From NCBI GenBank assembly GCA_948663505.1, contig CAPNAQ010000050.1, positions 1-7,243 on the forward strand: a stretch of DNA of 7,243 nt, written 5' to 3'. The position numbers and the translations under genes were made by a program. Positions 6,421-7,243 of the stretch are shown here, in pieces. The first letter of the stretch is position 1; the number at the start of each line of letters is the position of its first letter. The notes below the pieces were generated by a model. The model was not told where the DNA came from and ran no database searches. It worked only from the letters and a program-made list of their open reading frames with translations. The DNA comes from an uncultured Clostridia bacterium (GTDB lineage: Bacteria; Bacillota; Clostridia; TANB77; CAG-508).

Positions 6421-6460
6421 GGGGCAAATTATAAAATGAAAGGAAAATGTAATTGTGCCC
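6421..6460 (+). promoter_or_regulatory. Start-codon hairpin in the transposase leader
   Basis: Bases 6422-6431 (GGGCAAATTA) can pair with 6450-6460 (TAATTGTGCCC), giving ten base pairs with one bulged G. The bulge is the first base of the GTG start at 6455, and the other two bases of that codon are paired. The AAAGGA Shine-Dalgarno site (6439-6444) lies in the 18-base loop. Such a structure should lower translation, and IS200 transposase mRNA is known to be held back by a leader hairpin. The lower stem is GC-rich and the upper stem is A-T only, so stability is moderate. Confidence 0.5.
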
Positions 6461-7207
6461 AAATTTATAAGAAAAAATTTAACAGGAAAAAAATATGTTC
6501 ATATAACAACTCATGGAATATCAGAAGAATATATATATGAAGATATTAATGAAAAAAGAAAAATAAGAAAATTAATTTTAGAAAATCAAGAGAAATTTAA
6601 TATTAATGTAATTTCATTTTGTATTATGAGTAATCATTTACATTTATTAATAAAATTTAAACAACCAAAAGATTTATCAATGTATATGCATAAAATTAAT
6701 ACTATATATGCAATTTATTATAATAAGAAACATAATAGAACAGGATATGTGTATAAAGATAGATTTCATTCTCAAATTATTAAGGATATTAAACATTTGC
6801 AAAATGCAATTGTTTATATTCATAATAATCCTGTCAAAGCAAAAATTTGCAATAAAGTGGATGAGTATGAATTTAGTAGTTATTTAAATTTTTGGGAAGA
6901 AAAACAAGAGGAAGCAATAAATATTTTTTATTCACAGGATTATTATAATAAAATACACAATAGAAATGACTATGAAGTAGAATATATATCAAATTTTGAA
7001 AAGATTTCAGAAGAGGATGCAAAAGAAATTTTAAAAGAATATTTAAGTAAAAAAAATATAACAATTGAAGAGTTAAAAGAAAATAAAGAGAATCTATATG
7101 AAATATGTAATATTTTAAGAAATGATTATAAAGTTTCATATAGAAAATTAGAAAAAATTATAGAAATCGGTAGAGAAGCTATAAGAAGAGTGATGGCAAA
7201 AATATAA
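6455..7207 (+). CDS. REP-associated tyrosine transposase (Y1_Tnp, IS200-like)
   Basis: This is an HUH single-strand nuclease of the RAYT/TnpA_REP group, which cuts and joins DNA at hairpins through a tyrosine. The metal-binding HUH motif is HLH at residues 61-63 in FCIMSNHLHLLI. The segment IYAIYYNKKHNRTGYVYKDR (84-103) matches the family block around the catalytic helix, with Y85, Y88 or Y89 as the candidate nucleophile. It is followed by the characteristic LQNAIVYIHNNPVKA and YEFSSY. The last 70 residues (about 183-250) are helical, and VSYRKLEKIIEIGREAIRRV reads as a helix-turn-helix, an addition seen in longer members. At 250 residues it appears intact. The start is GTG: two nearby ATG codons (6436, 6447) are out of frame, and AAAGGA lies about 10 bases before the GTG. 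Composition is even more AT-rich than its neighbours, with many ATT and TTT codons, unlike queA just upstream. No promoter is seen in the 79 bases after queA, so read-through is likely. Confidence 0.88.
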   Translation: MPKFIRKNLTGKKYVHITTHGISEEYIYEDINEKRKIRKLILENQEKFNINVISFCIMSNHLHLLIKFKQPKDLSMYMHKINTIYAIYYNKKHNRTGYVYKDRFHSQIIKDIKHLQNAIVYIHNNPVKAKICNKVDEYEFSSYLNFWEEKQEEAINIFYSQDYYNKIHNRNDYEVEYISNFEKISEEDAKEILKEYLSKKNITIEELKENKENLYEICNILRNDYKVSYRKLEKIIEIGREAIRRVMAKI

Positions 7208-7210
7208 AAG

Positions 7211-7241
7211 CGTGCCAAAGGGGGCGTCCCTTTTGACACAT
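7211..7241 (+). repeat. Hairpin repeat copy 2 (REP-like)
   Basis: It has the same AAAGGG-GGCGT-CCCTTT core (7217-7233) in the same orientation as copy 1. GTG (7212-7214) can pair with CAC (7236-7238) outside a small internal loop. Compared with copy 1 it lacks one T and has GACACA in place of GGCACA. It starts 4 bases after the transposase stop, mirroring copy 1, which starts 5 bases after the queA stop. Confidence 0.8.
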
Positions 7242-7243
7242 TT

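Larger units (their letters stand above)
6381..7241 (+). mobile_element. RAYT (IS200-like) transposase unit with flanking hairpin repeats
   Basis: A Y1-type transposase gene lies between two nearly identical hairpin repeats in the same orientation, 832 bases apart. This is the arrangement of REP-associated tyrosine transposases, which are usually single-copy residents that spread or maintain short palindromes rather than moving as classical insertion sequences. The unit begins just after the queA stop, and the window ends 2 bases beyond its right edge, so the outer boundary is uncertain. I see no target-site duplication, which fits HUH enzymes. Confidence 0.65.

Noticed and set aside
6873..7139. 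Minus-strand open frame opposite the RAYT gene
   Set aside because: The Leu/Tyr/Phe-rich translation is the mirror of an A-rich coding strand; it has no ribosome binding site or known motif.

Overview
The window is a very AT-rich stretch of bacterial chromosome, most likely from a low-GC Firmicute (Bacillota), probably Clostridia-like. The evidence is a translation and tRNA-modification gene set familiar from that phylum, Gram-positive style ribosome binding sites, consensus sigma-A promoters, and coding strands loaded with A and with AGA, ATA and GGA codons. Two genes (the U32 protein and queA) end in TGA, so this is the standard bacterial code and not the mycoplasma code. I cannot name the genus.

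Layout. A consensus promoter at 20-48 drives typA/bipA (108-1922), a ribosome-associated GTPase. Next come a 122-residue charged protein I do not recognise (1986-2354), a small terminator-like hairpin (2353-2380), and a TrmR/YrrM-type SAM-dependent O-methyltransferase (2415-3002). On the opposite strand is a complete small transcription unit (about 4006 down to 3003): consensus promoter, strong Shine-Dalgarno, a 294-residue RelA/SpoT-type nucleotide pyrophosphokinase domain protein, and an intrinsic terminator. Back-to-back with its promoter is a second consensus promoter that drives a U32-family protein of the TrhP type (4077-5318) and queA (5353-6375). The right end (6381-7241) is an IS200-like/RAYT tyrosine transposase gene between two nearly identical short hairpin repeats.

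How the genes fit together. TrhP-type proteins hydroxylate U34 of tRNA, TrmR methylates the product to 5-methoxyuridine, and QueA works on the queuosine precursor at G34. Three enzymes of this window therefore plausibly act on the wobble base of the anticodon, beside the ribosome factor BipA. The alarmone-synthetase-like gene sits inverted in the middle of this set, with its own signals and a visibly different codon choice, and looks like an insertion that split the TrmR/TrhP pair. The most interesting points are this inserted Rel-like gene with its face-to-face promoters, the RAYT with paired hairpins, and a hairpin that would occlude the RAYT start codon. No tRNA, rRNA or CRISPR array was seen.
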